From positions 47,603,501 through 47,667,500 of the forward strand of contig NC_090990.1 of the NCBI RefSeq assembly GCF_041146395.1: a stretch of DNA of 64,000 nt. The letters are read 5' to 3'. This stretch comes from Eulemur rufifrons (Eukaryota; Chordata; Mammalia; Primates; Lemuridae). Both the position numbers and the translations under genes were made by a program. This document shows positions 1-10,350 of the stretch, piece after piece. The first letter of the stretch is position 1. Every line of letters starts with the position of its first letter. The notes beneath the pieces were generated by a model that had not been told where the DNA came from, searched no databases, and saw only the letters and a program-made list of their open reading frames with translations.

Positions 1-1040
1 TCCAGATGTCTTTGTACCTAGTGTTGGTCATAGACAGAGTCTATGAGGGACCCATAAGTGGAAGTCTGCTGAGGGGACTGGGAGGGGCTTGATTTTTCTT
101 GATAAAAGGGAAGGATAGACATGGTACCTCTTTTCCCTCTTCCTCCTGCCTTAAATATAAATGTGGTGGTAGGACCTACAGCAATGATATTGCAAACCAT
201 GAGCAAAAAGCTATTTAAAGCAATATCAGCAATGTGAGAAAAATAACCTCCTGTGTGTTTAAGCCTCCCCAGCCTTATTGTAAGGAGCAGCAGAAAGCAT
301 GTCTGACACAGTGTTATTTAAAATGATATTTGTAAAGTTTGCATAATAATGAAGAAATATTTTTATAATTTAATATTCATGAAAAAGCAAGATGTGTATG
401 TAGGGATAGTTCCTCAAATGCTACAAAAACATATTCACAGAAAAAAATATAGGAATTATTGCAAATTGTTAAGAGTGGTCTTGGGGTTTTTCTTGCATTG
501 TGTGTCTAAGGTTTTTTTTTTTTTTTTTACATCTTTCTATTTTCCAAATTTTCTTTAATAAGTCTATATTATTTTAAACAAGAGAACAGTGTGTGTTTCT
601 AACACACACACCGATGTATCTGTACAGCTAGTGCAGCCGCTGGGTGCGGCGGCAGGAGAGGGCCTAAGATAAGCAGCAAATCCTCTCCCGACATTCAGCT
701 CCCCTGGGTGTGAGCACAGGGCAGTTGAGGGTGAGGCGCTGTGATCATTAATCTTGTGATAATTAAATCGTGAAGAAGCGAAGCACAAGAACTATCTTCA
801 AATACGTGCAGGACTCTCATGTGAAAATGGACATCTGTTCCTTCCTTCCTTCACTCCTAATATTCACCGACCACAGGCCAGTACTGGGCAAGGCTCATCA
901 CGAGCCCTCAACAGCCATGGCCCAGCCTTCACAGAACGGGCAGTTTACTAATGGAAATAGTAATAATAATTTATCAAATAATTACAGAAACATACCTTTT
1001 CATATGATGGTAATGCCTGGGAAGCAACAGTAGAGGGAGC
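1..1040. other. Single-copy AT-rich DNA, nothing recognised
   Basis: No repeat family, RNA gene or exon could be recognised. The only notable local feature is a run of 17 T at 512-528. Short open frames on both strands have no family resemblance. Confidence 0.5.
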
Positions 1041-1450
1041 TGTGAGAGGTAGAAACCTAATCTAGTTTGGGGAGTTAGTGTAAGACTTCCCTGAAGAAAC
1101 CTTGTTTGAGCTGAGGTCTGAAGCGCTAATTAGGAAAAGCAGACAAGAAGGACGTTCTAGACAGAGGCATTTGCAAAGGCCCTGGGGCCAGAAGGAAAGT
1201 AGCTCGTCTGCACAGAAAGAGGCCTGGGGCCTCTGGAGCACAGGGCACGAGGGTTGGAATGGCTGGGACTGAGGCTGGAGAGGCAAGCAGGGGCCAGACC
1301 GTGAGGAATCAGGATTCTAGTCTCCGAGCTCCCTGTGAGCTATGGGACGTCGTGACGGGTTTTAACTGGAGGAGAGATCTGACCTGGATTGTGGAAATGT
1401 CCCTCTGATTGCTCTGGATCTGCAAGTGGGTGGGGGAGTCCATGGGTGGA
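1041..1450 (-). mobile_element. L2 LINE fragment (3' UTR region)
   Basis: Read on the + strand it follows the reverse complement of the L2 3' region: a piece like tttgagctgaggtctgaag, then gcatttgcaaaggccctgg, then aggctggagaggcaagcag with ggggccagacc, and finally the decayed equivalent of the step before gatcactctggct. The order and spacing fit L2. It is old and heavily diverged, with no coding part left. Confidence 0.6.
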
Positions 1451-1504
1451 AGTGACAAGGAGATGGATTTTGGCTAAATATGAGAAAAAACTTCCTAGTC
1501 ATGA

Positions 1505-1780
1505 GATCAATAATAATGATCACAGATTCAGCTATTACTAATTGGGAGACACTGTGCTAAGAGTTTACACATTTAAAATTTTTTTTTCCATTTAATTCTC
1601 ACAACAGTCTTAGGGGACAGAAACTGTTGTCATGCCACTTTACAAATCAGGGAATAAGGCTCAGAGAAGTCAAGTGACTTACTCAATATCACACAGGTAA
1701 GAGGTGGTGGAACCAGTACACGAACTGAGAGCTGGCTACTGCTAAGGCCCTTTCTTCATCACTAAGCAGCACTGCCTCCC
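1505..1780 (-). mobile_element. MIR SINE
   Basis: Nearly full-length reverse-strand MIR. The + strand shows cactgtgctaagagtttac, then ttaattctcacaacagtc, then ggctcagagaagtcaagtga and cacacaggtaagaggtgg, and it ends near ctaagcagcactgcct. These are the MIR landmarks in reverse order. Confidence 0.8.
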
Positions 1781-1789
1781 CCCCACCCC

Positions 1790-3600
1790 CCAAAGCAGGA
1801 GCTGCCATCCTGCGTGTGAAGGGAGAAGCTGATGGGGACTCCTCCCCGAAGGGCTTCCTGCATTGGGAGCTCTTGTGTCTTCAAGAGTTACAAGGCTTGG
1901 CCTGCTTCCTGCTCACCCGGAGATTGTTTCAGCTCTGGGAGAAGGAAGCATTTTCTCCTTGTGTCCTTTTCTAGAGACCTGGGAATACCTCTGTCCACCT
2001 TCCCGCCTAGGATCATCCCCCACAACGTCATATTCTCCTTCTAGCGTGGCGATACCTTTTCCACAGTCCTTGGAGAGAAGACACTGGCTAAGGGCCCAGC
2101 TCTGGGGAACTTTCGGGCGGCCTCCCGGGGGGCTGCCTTGCCAGGGGAGCTCTGCTTTCCGCTTTCTCTCAGGCACTGGAGGAACACGGCTCCATTTCAC
2201 AACTGAGGAGACAAAGAAGATGAGGCTCGTGAACACTACCCTTTTGCAGCCCTGAGCCTGTGCCAGAGTAAACGACCCGAATAAGGAGCCACGTCCATTG
2301 TTACCAGGTGCCAAGGAAGAGTGAGAGATTGAGAAGTTATCAGGCGCCTTTGACTGCCTTTCTGAAGTCAAGGAGCAGCTGCCACTCCGTAACCCCCCTG
2401 AGCATGATGAACATTTTGGGAAAAGGGGTAATTTTTAAATAAAGAAAAATGCTGCTTCTCTGCAAGGAAATTTGGCCACTGACTTCATTTGACAGGTGTG
2501 ATAGACGGTGGTGGTTTTGGGGGGGATACGTGGTGTAAAGTAAAGCAAGAGAGGTAATAAGCATCTTGGCATTTATTCTTTATGTAGGAATATTTGTTCC
2601 TCAAAGTCAGACTACGTGGAATATTAGCATTTGAATAAATTATTCAGCATCTTCCAGAGAAAGCAAGGGGAAAAATCTTTGCAGCATTATAACATGGCAA
2701 TCTACAAGGTAGTAGAAAAAGAAGGCTGTCATTTTTTCTTCAATTACAAAAGGCAAATATTTATTATTTATAAGTATTCGCCTTGTATAGGCTTAAATGT
2801 TATTTATGAACCTGTTGCACAGTGATTTTCAATGTAACTCATTATTTTTAGCCTTAGGGTGTTGTAAAGGAGCATGGGTATATTTAATGACACTCTGCTA
2901 GTCAGCGCAATTACACTGTAATCATTATGTAAAATGTGCTATTAATTAAACCAATTTCTAGTTAGAACATTCGCTTCTGCAGGGCTTAATCTTAATCTCT
3001 AGCAATCTTTCTCTCTGTTTTTCACCTATTAATTATATCATTACTTTTTAGGTTTCATATGATATGTTTTTATTTTTAAGCTTAATACCATCAATTAGGA
3101 ATATTTGTCAAATGAGTCTGGTGTTTATGGGTCAAATGTTTCTATGTCTTGAAATAAAAAAAGGTTTAGTTTAAACCATAATTTTTGTGAAGCTGGGTTT
3201 TTTATTGTTTTATAAATCAAACTCTTGTATGTTCTCTTTTCTACATAAGTAGCATTAGTCCCCAAAATACTTAGTTTCATGACCTATAAAAACCTTCATT
3301 TTACTTGAGCCATTTTGATATTGAGTTTACTCTGAAATATCCTTTTCCTATTGAAAGGTGCTAAGATGTGGTACTATTTGACATCAGCATTACATTTTAC
3401 ATTAGCATTTTGTTAAAGAAACTCAAAGTAGGTGAAGTAGTTGATATTTCTGGTGGATGGAGTAGGTAAAGAGCCTCTCTCTTAATGCCTTTCCACTACT
3501 TCTCTTCCAAAAGCCTTGCTTTACTTCTACTGTTCTGTGTTCAACAATGGGGATGGGGAAACCTGTTTCCTAACCTTTACTAATGATTCTTGGTGATGAA
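1790..3600. other. Single-copy DNA; TAAT-rich block at 2850-3070
   Basis: No clear repeat. A GC-richer part (1830-2330) passes into strongly AT-rich DNA after 2400. Between about 2850 and 3070 there is a dense group of ATTA/TAAT words (attaattaaacc, ctattaattatatcatta), the core recognised by homeodomain proteins. No exon was recognised. Confidence 0.45.
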
Positions 3601-3621
3601 GGTTATAACAACATATCCTTT

Positions 3622-3954
3622 ATTTTTATTTTTTTTGACAGAGTCTCGCTCTATTGCCCTGGCTAGAGTGCCATGGCATCAGCCTAGCTCACAGCAACCT
3701 CAAACTCCTGGGCTTAAGCGATCCAACTGCCTTGGCCTGCCCCGGGTAGCTGGGACTACAGGCATGTGCCACTATGCCCAGGTAATTTTTCTATATATAT
3801 TATTTTCAGCTGTCCAAACCATTTCTTTCTATTTTTAGTAGAGACGGGGTCTCGCTCTTGCTCAGGCTGGCCTCGAACTCCTGACCTAGAGCAATCCACC
3901 CGCCTTGGCCTCCCAGAGTGCTAGGATTACAGGCGTGAGCCACCGCGCCCAGCC
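3622..3954 (-). mobile_element. Alu SINE, lemur type
   Basis: Full-length dimeric Alu on the minus strand. It begins with its T-rich tail and ends at the reverse of ggctgggcgcggtggctc. The extended AT-rich inter-arm segment (about 3785-3840) and the right-arm wording gcctagctcacagcaacctc mark the strepsirrhine type. A degraded target-site duplication is visible: aacatatccttt at 3610-3621 against aacatagctttt at 3955-3966. The several substitutions make it older than the copy at 53776. Confidence 0.93.
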
Positions 3955-3980
3955 AACATAGCTTTTAAGAAAAAATCCAC

Positions 3981-4003
3981 CTCTCTCTCTCTCTCTCTCT
4001 CTC
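3981..4003 (+). repeat. (CT)n microsatellite
   Basis: A pure dinucleotide run of about 11 CT units beginning some 15 bp after the target duplication of the neighbouring Alu. It is probably length-variable. Confidence 0.95.
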
Positions 4004-4004
4004 A

Positions 4005-5004
4005 ACTCCTTGTGGAAGAGCAGTAAGAAAAAAAGAAAGGCTTACCATACAGAGGCATGACAAGTGGGAAATGGTAGGATGCCTTTGTCTTCTCAATTTT
4101 GTACACCATCCATCTCCTGGGAGAGGGAGAGAGCATTTTAAAAATCCTGAACAGTTGACCAGAAGCGAGAATCCACCTTGAACCACTAAGAAAGAAATCC
4201 CAGAGGAGACAATTTTGAAGCAAAACAGGTACAAGTCTCCCAAAAGTTCTCTACAATCTTCACCTTTGCTCTGCAGGTGGAACAAAGTACTACATAAAGT
4301 GGCGTGGGCTTATCTTGATGAGAGTTGAACAAGGGAGGTTCTCATCCAATGTAAATTTCTGTGTGCCCTGTCCCCTCCATAAAGAGTGGGACTTGGTCCT
4401 CTACATCAAACTTCCTGGAGTTTGGTTCTGTGAAAACTTTTTGGAGGGTCTGGGCCTCCTGAGGATCCTGATGGTCCCTCAGTGCCCTGATGAAATGTTT
4501 TTGTGCATCTTGCTGCCTGCAGTTGACACTGGCAATAGCAATCATTCCCTGTCAGTGTATTAACATGACTGCACCTGCTTAAACCACCCACGTGTTGTAA
4601 CTCAGAAGAAACTGGGAATCAAAGCAGTGTTATTTATATACTCTCTTAACTTGTCCCATACTACAAAAATTTCCACTCCAACACCATCTGCTAGGGAAAG
4701 GGATTTATCTATCAGTGTGAAACACCCACTGAACCGGTATCAAATCCAGCAGTTATCACCTTATGAAGCGTCCACTGAAGCCCCGTGGCCTTGTTTCCAA
4801 ATGATTAATTTCCCTTCGTTGCTGGTTTTAGTTACAATGTAGACTGGCTGTAAAAAGTTATGTGGTGTCAATGTCAGAAGTTCTCTGGCTAAAGAGGGAA
4901 AGATAATAACAAGGGGCTAGAATTTTATAGTAGAATTTTCAAATGGAGCCAAGTTTAAAAGCCTTAAAAGATTGATAAATTGATCAAGAACTTTGTATTA
5001 TAAA
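4005..5004. other. Single-copy DNA, nothing recognised
   Basis: Mixed-composition sequence with no repeat I can name. Open frames of 60-106 codons on both strands overlap one another and have no recognisable domain. The last 100 bp becomes A-rich and runs into the L1 fragment. Confidence 0.45.
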
Positions 5005-6095
5005 AAATAGCATAAACAGTGTTCACCTGGGGAAAAATATTTGCATCATATATGACAAAGGGCTAATGGTTCAATATACAAAGAGCATTTACAAATCAAG
5101 AAGAAGGCTAATAACCCAATAGAAAAAAGGAGAGAAATAAAAGCATGAACAGCATAGGAAAAAAATTCTAAATGGTCTATAGACATAGGGAAAAGATACT
5201 CAGCCTCACTCCTATTTTATAAAACGCACATCAGAACAACAAGGATATACCATACTATCATAGGGGTACAATTTTTAAAGTTTAATAATATTGGAATTAG
5301 AGAGAAAGTGCATGGGAGAAACACGCACTTCCGTGCAAAGTATATGTACGTGAATAGGTGTAATCTCTTCAAGTAGTAATTTAGCAATAACTATCAAGAT
5401 GTAAATGTGTACATTTTGACCTAGTTCCATGCCAGGATGAATATATTCCCACAAGAAAGCAACAATATATGTATAAAGGCAATTATTGCAGCCTAATTTG
5501 AAATTGCTAAAAACTGAGAATACTTAAATGTCCATGAGAAGGTATAGCTTAAGTGAATCCTGGTACAGCCATGCAATGGAAAACTACATAGCTCTTAAAA
5601 AGAATAAGATGGATATATATGCAGAAATATAAAATAATTTCCAGGATGTGTGACCTTGAGCAAGTTACTTAATCTGTGTTTCAGTTTCCTCATCTGTGAA
5701 ATAATAAACTTCAATAGTAAATAATAATAAAATATAATGCCGAACAATAATGAAACATCAAAAACTATAATAATGGTACCTACCTTAAAGGAATATTGTG
5801 AGGAAAAAATAAGTTAATATGTGTTCATAAAATGTTCCGACTAGCTGACACATAGTAGATGCTATGTGTTAGATATTAATATTATTGTTACATATTTTTA
5901 TGTAAAAGAGCAAATTTCAAGAAGGCATATGGAGTATAAAAAGGCAAATGCATAGATATCTTTGGAAGGATATATAAGAAACTACTGATAGTGACTAATC
6001 TGGGGAGTGAGACTTCTACTATTCACTTTATACCCTTCTATGTGAGCTTGTATTGGTTTTATAATTTTAAAAAATGCAAGAACAAAAAAAAAACA
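5005..6095 (+). mobile_element. L1M LINE, 3' end, split by a MIR
   Basis: The part 5005-5640 follows the end of L1 ORF2 and the start of the 3' UTR: tttgcatcatatatgacaaa, a form of aatggccaatagacac, cagaacaacaaggatatacc, and gtacagccatgcaatggaaa. The part 5890-6095 is the L1M tail (tatctttggaaggatatata, then agtgagacttctactattca) ending in an A run. A MIR lies between them. Stops and indels throughout exclude a live copy; the subfamily is probably L1MA/L1MB. Confidence 0.75.
5645..5890 (+). mobile_element. MIR SINE lying inside the L1M
   Basis: Starts at tgtgaccttgagcaagttac and runs through tcagtttcctcatctgtgaa, a variant of gtgaggattaaatgagtt, and acacatagtagatgctatg. A segment of about 70 bp rich in aataat (5705-5775) interrupts it. 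L1M sequence resumes immediately after, so the MIR is nested. Confidence 0.75.
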
Positions 6096-6164
6096 AGCAC
6101 TGTGTGAATTCAAGATTTAAACAAGACAAAGACAAAGAAAGATGTTCTTCTGGAAGATATTGTT

Positions 6165-6480
6165 CATCATTCATTCATTCAAAGAACATTTATTGAATAT
6201 CTACTGTATTTTAAGCACTGGTTATAAAAGATGAATAAGATATGGTGATAATGATTCCTCACAAGTGCGTTGTCTAATGGGGGAGAGAGATACTTAAGAA
6301 AAATATTCAAATTGCTGAGGGAGCCCAGAGAGGGAAGTAATAAATTCTGGTGGTAATATCTGGCTGGGTTTGAAGGACTAATAAGGAGTTTTCCTGGTGG
6401 GTATACAAAGTTGAGAAGGCAAAACTAATAGATGGTGAGAAAAATCAGAATTGTGGTTGTTTTTAGGGCAGAAGGGGGAT
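6165..6480 (-). mobile_element. L2 LINE 3' end
   Basis: The + strand opens with tcattcattcattcaaagaa and catttattgaatatctactg, the reversed L2 tail, followed by decayed L2 3' UTR (gggggagagagatacttaag, gggtttgaaggactaataag). Confidence 0.65.
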
Positions 6481-6489
6481 TGGTCAGGG

Positions 6490-6645
6490 CAGGGACACAA
6501 GAGAACTTTCAGGGGTGATGGAAATCTTCATAGGAACATGGGTTACAGAAGTATATGTAGTCATTAAAAGTGACCAGACTGTGCAATTAAGATATATGCA
6601 TTTCACTGTATGTAGGAATACCTTAATTAAAAAGAAAAACAAGAA
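6490..6645 (+). mobile_element. L1M LINE tail
   Basis: Contains ggggtgatggaaatcttcat, then agactgtgcaattaagatat, tgcatttcactgtatgtagg and an A-rich end. This is the classic end of L1MB/MC-type 3' UTRs. Only about 150 bp is kept. Confidence 0.65.
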
Positions 6646-6949
6646 GTAAAGGACACAATGTGTGAATGAGTAAGAGTAGAGAGGGAAATAGAGGTCTTGA
6701 TGGATACAAATAAGTGGCATATCTGGCAGGAGGAGAGGGAAGACTACACTGAGGGTCAGAAGGGCAGGATGGCAAGTATTGCAGGTGCAGGGTGCCAGTC
6801 CTGGCTCCTTGACAAGCCATGGTCATCCAACCTAACTGAGGGATTCAAACACATCTGAAAGGAAAGCAGTCAACTCCCTACCTTCAAGGAACCTCCATTC
6901 CAAAAGCAGGGAACTTTCCAGCGCAGGGAGGTGGGCCTTGCTCTGATTC

Positions 6950-7210
6950 AGGCCCCTAAGGCTTCGGAGCCACCCATTCCAAGTGGTCCATCTCTGCCTT
7001 CACCTGTAGGAAAGCCTCCATCACTAGGTCTTGCTGACCTTGGCATAACAGCAAGTAATCTCCATAGGAGGGTGGCTTGTCCTTGAAAAATTTCTCCAAT
7101 ACATTAAGCGCAAGCATTCTTGGCTCAGCTGTCAGGCATGTGCACACATCTTTTTGTTACCTCTCTTATTTCATGAGCAAGCTTCTGTTATAGACCACAG
7201 CAGGAAGAAA
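6950..7210 (-). other. Protein-like open stretch, possible pseudogene or exon relic
   Basis: On the minus strand, 7154 down to 6957 gives about 66 codons without a stop, ending in a TAG. The translation is balanced rather than low-complexity, with segments such as ALNVLEKFFKDKPPSYGDY and AFLQVKAEMDHLEWV. Just upstream a second frame reads KLAHEIREVTKR after an AG at about 7188, so one indel may separate two parts of an old coding sequence. I do not recognise the protein. Chance is a serious alternative: open frames of this length are common in the window. Confidence 0.15.
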
Positions 7211-7339
7211 CTCTCTTTCATTTCTGAGCCAGCCTGCATTGGAATTCCTCTCTGGGCCTCAGTGGAGTCCAAGTATTGTCTTTCAGTATAACCTCTTTTG
7301 GCCTCTAGAGGGTTTGTTTGCTTGTGCATTTGGTTTTGT

Positions 7340-7665
7340 GTTTTTTAAATGACTTTGTTTTTTAGAGCAATTTTAGGTGTATAGAAAAATGACACTCCCC
7401 GCCCCACCAAGTTTCTTTTATTATTAACATCTTCCATTAGTGTGGTACATTTGTTACAACTGATGAACCAATATTGATACATTATTATAAACTAAAGTTT
7501 ATAGCTTATTTTAGTGGTCATTATTTGTATTGTATAGTTCTGTGAGTTTTGACAAATGCATAATGTCCTATATCCATCAATACATCCCTCCCCCCAACCT
7601 CCCCTGAACCCATGGCAACCACTAATCTTTTTACTGTTCCTATAGTTATATGCTAGAGGGTTTTT
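7340..7665 (-). mobile_element. L1 LINE fragment
   Basis: The + strand reads as the reverse of an L1 3' region: ttttagagcaattttaggtg, then gtggtacatttgttacaact, gttttgacaaatgcataatg and cccatggcaaccactaatct, in the expected order. Old and non-coding. Confidence 0.7.
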
Positions 7666-7827
7666 AGGTTTTTAGGAAAATTGGCAACCTTTGAAATCAT
7701 CTGCACAGATTATTACAATATGTAGGGTTTAAAACACATCTATTTTCTATTTTTAGATTGTATTCTCAAATATTACAAAGGAAAGGGGAATATTTGCATT
7801 ATCCAGTTAATTTTGTATGTAAATAGA

Positions 7828-7960
7828 CATTTATTTATTCATTCATTCACTTATTCAATAAATCAACAAATCTCTATTTACCTTTTTATGTGCCAGGCAC
7901 TACACAGTACCAAAGTCAAACAAGATAATTCACTCTGGAGGCGACAGGATGCAATGGAAT
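7828..7960 (-). mobile_element. L2 LINE 3' end
   Basis: Reversed L2 tail: tttattcattcattcactta, then atgtgccaggcactacacag, then a decayed body. Confidence 0.65.
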
Positions 7961-7984
7961 AAGTAAGTACCTAATATTAAGAAG

Positions 7985-8232
7985 AATGATCCCTGACATT
8001 TATTGAGCACTAACTATGTGCTGCACAATGCTAATAACCTTTGGCTGCATTATCGCATGTAAAGCTCACAACAAAAGCCATAGCGGGAGGTACTATGAGT
8101 GTTTCTGTTTCCGGCCCAAGGAAACTAAGTGACTTGTGAAAAGTCTCACAGCTAATAAACAGTGGAGGTGAAACTTGACCCTGTGTTCCTTCCAACTTCA
8201 AAGCCACACTGCTAAGCACTATTCCATACTAC
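7985..8232 (-). mobile_element. MIR SINE
   Basis: Reversed MIR: gacatttattgagcactaac, aggaaactaagtgacttgtg, tctcacagctaataaacagt, and an end at gctaagcactattcc. Nearly full length. Confidence 0.75.
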
Positions 8233-8242
8233 TTGAGAATGT

Positions 8243-8345
8243 GGCAGGCAGGCCTGGGTTCTGATCTCTTTACTGGCTGTTTGACCTTGGACAATTTCCT
8301 GTGTCAGGGCTTCAGCCTGGTCACCTATTTAATTGGAGTGCTTTT
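8243..8345 (+). mobile_element. MIR SINE fragment
   Basis: Forward MIR core: gcctgggttctgatctcttt, then gtttgaccttggacaatttc. It lies head to head with the reversed MIR just upstream. Confidence 0.5.
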
Positions 8346-8384
8346 TCTCTCATTTTTACCTAGGAAAACCATGCCCTTCTTTCA

Positions 8385-8590
8385 AAGTCTAGTGCAAATG
8401 TGACCTCCTGGAGAAGCCAGTCTACCTGGACTCCCCATCTCCACTTGCCTACTATTCTTCCCCAGCTCTTCCCCCACCCTAAGGACAATGACAACCCCTC
8501 TCTCCTCCCCAGCCCACCACTGGGCCTGTTTGCCCTGAGTACAGGCCACGGCCAAGCCTGCACCACTTTGTATTCTGGATGTGCATGTAT
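8385..8590 (+). mobile_element. L2 LINE fragment
   Basis: Forward L2 3' UTR. The phrase gcaaatgtgacctcctggag followed by aagccagtctacctgg matches the L2 block that precedes the final 200 bp of the element. Confidence 0.5.
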
Positions 8591-8889
8591 TTCTTATTTA
8601 CACTAGCATTTCTCAAACAATTTCTGCCATATTGATATCGTCAGCTATATGTTACTTTCTTTAAATCGCCTTCTTTGCTTCATCTCATTTTTTGTTTGCA
8701 TAGCCTTAAAAAATAATATTCTAGCAATCATGATTGTGAAGGACTTGTTATATATGTTTTTTTAATACACATCAAAAGAAATACTTAACAATTTAAATTA
8801 AAAAATCTATTGCTGTGCTATTTCAGATCATCTCGCCACCACCAGAGGTACCCACGCCACACTTAGGGAAATCTGGCTTTGGTCAGGCA

Positions 8890-9015
8890 TCTTCCTGAAG
8901 GCTAAGACTTCATCTTACTCGCCGTCTATCCCCAGACCTAGCGCAGCTGTCGGCACATAATGAATACTCAACAAATGTTTGTCAAGTAAATGAAGCAATG
9001 AGTGAGTGAATAAGT
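8890..9015 (+). mobile_element. L2 LINE 3' end
   Basis: Forward L2 tail: atccccagacctagcgcag, then gaatactcaacaaatgtttg, then tgaatgaatg-like repeats (gcaatgagtgagtgaataag). Confidence 0.6.
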
Positions 9016-9495
9016 GGGATTTTGGAGATGGTCTCTAGACTTCCATCAAAGCTTTTCTGATGTTTATGGAACTGGTGGCCATCACACTACAGCTGAATGG
9101 GCAATTTTGGGTTTTAGTGACATGGCCAGTGCAAGACAGCAGTGTAGTGGTGCTTGGGTGAGTCTGCCCCAGGGGAGGAGCAGGCAGCTCTGCAGGCAGG
9201 GTGGGCGGGCAGGCCTGTGTCACCGGGTGGCACCCACAGAGGACACTGGCAGTTGCCCACATGGCATGGATTTTCGGGGCCCTGGAAAGCCATCAGTCCC
9301 CACCGATGAAGGATCCATTCCTTAATGGGAAACATCCCCTTCTACCTTTTAAAGTACAAATGTCTCTAATTCCTTTAAAATAAATTGATCTTTGATTATC
9401 CCAAAGTAAAGCCCCTTAGTGAATAGGTTTGAGGGAATCTTACTAAACACAAACTCAGCTCACTTCTCAATTTTGCTTAGGGCTGGCAAACAGGG
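9016..9495. other. Single-copy DNA, nothing recognised
   Basis: A GC-richer 300 bp followed by AT-rich DNA. Overlapping open frames on both strands (up to 103 codons) shadow each other and carry no recognisable motif. Confidence 0.4.
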
Positions 9496-9499
9496 GAAA

Positions 9500-9720
9500 A
9501 GGAAGAGAACATTTATGGAGTGCCAGTAACTGTGCCAGGCATTGTGGTGGGTTTTCTTATGCTTCGTTTCATTTAATCCTTACAACAGCCCAACTTCATG
9601 TTAGAAGTAAGGAGGCCCAGGCTCAGGGAAGTTAAAAGACTTGGTCATTCCAGCCCCCACGTTGGTGGAACATAAGGCTCGTGTTCTTTCTACTATACAT
9701 CCCACCAGTTCTCTTACAGC
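9500..9720 (-). mobile_element. MIR SINE
   Basis: Reversed MIR: aacatttatggagtgccagt, catttaatccttacaacagc, aggctcagggaagttaaaag, and an end in a decayed version of the tRNA-like head. Confidence 0.7.
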
Positions 9721-9827
9721 CTATACAAGTAGACACTTACACCTGCCATGTCTACACCTGCAGAAAGTCATGATTTTCAATCAGCCCCAAGTGTCTCCCA
9801 ATTATAGAGAGGTTAGTAGCAGGAGAT

Positions 9828-9900
9828 AAAGAAGGTAAAGTACTTAACTCATTGCCTGGCACACAGAAAGTGCTCAATAAATGGTTTGAATATTCATAAT
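9828..9900 (+). mobile_element. MIR SINE 3' fragment
   Basis: Only the last part is kept: attgcctggcacacagaaag followed by tgctcaataaatgg. Confidence 0.5.
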
Positions 9901-10059
9901 CTCAGTGACCTTATCAGTGGTGGAGGAATACAAATTGCGGTAATTATAGGAAAATCTCAGGCCCAGAGTAAGTATTATTACGTAATAATGCCTCAAGTTA
10001 AGTAGCCCATTTTAAGGACATCGGCTGCTACTCTCAGTCAATTGGGTGCTGGTGGAGGG

Positions 10060-10350
10060 TTTGAGCGGAACAGTAGACTAATTTGATGTAAGTTTGAAAG
10101 GATCACTCTCGGCTTCTGTGCTGAGAAGGGTAGGCTCAGAAAGACCTGGTAGGTGTTATTTATTATAATACAAGATAGGCAAGAGACGATGGTGGCTCAC
10201 ACAGCATGGTAGCCATGCAGGTGGTGAGAAGTGGTCGGGTTCTGGTTACACTCTGAAGGTAAAGCCAGGTGGATTTCCTGATGCTTTGAATGTGGGTATG
10301 AGACCAGAGAGATGCCAGGGATGGCTTCCAGCTTAATGGCCTGAAAATGA
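10060..10350 (-). mobile_element. L2 LINE fragment
   Basis: Reversed L2 3' region. Landmarks in order are ggatcactctcggcttctgt, aagagacgatggtggctcac, ggtggtgagaagtggtcggg and gatttcctgatgctttgaat. This is further from the L2 end than the fragments around 6165 and 7828. Confidence 0.6.
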
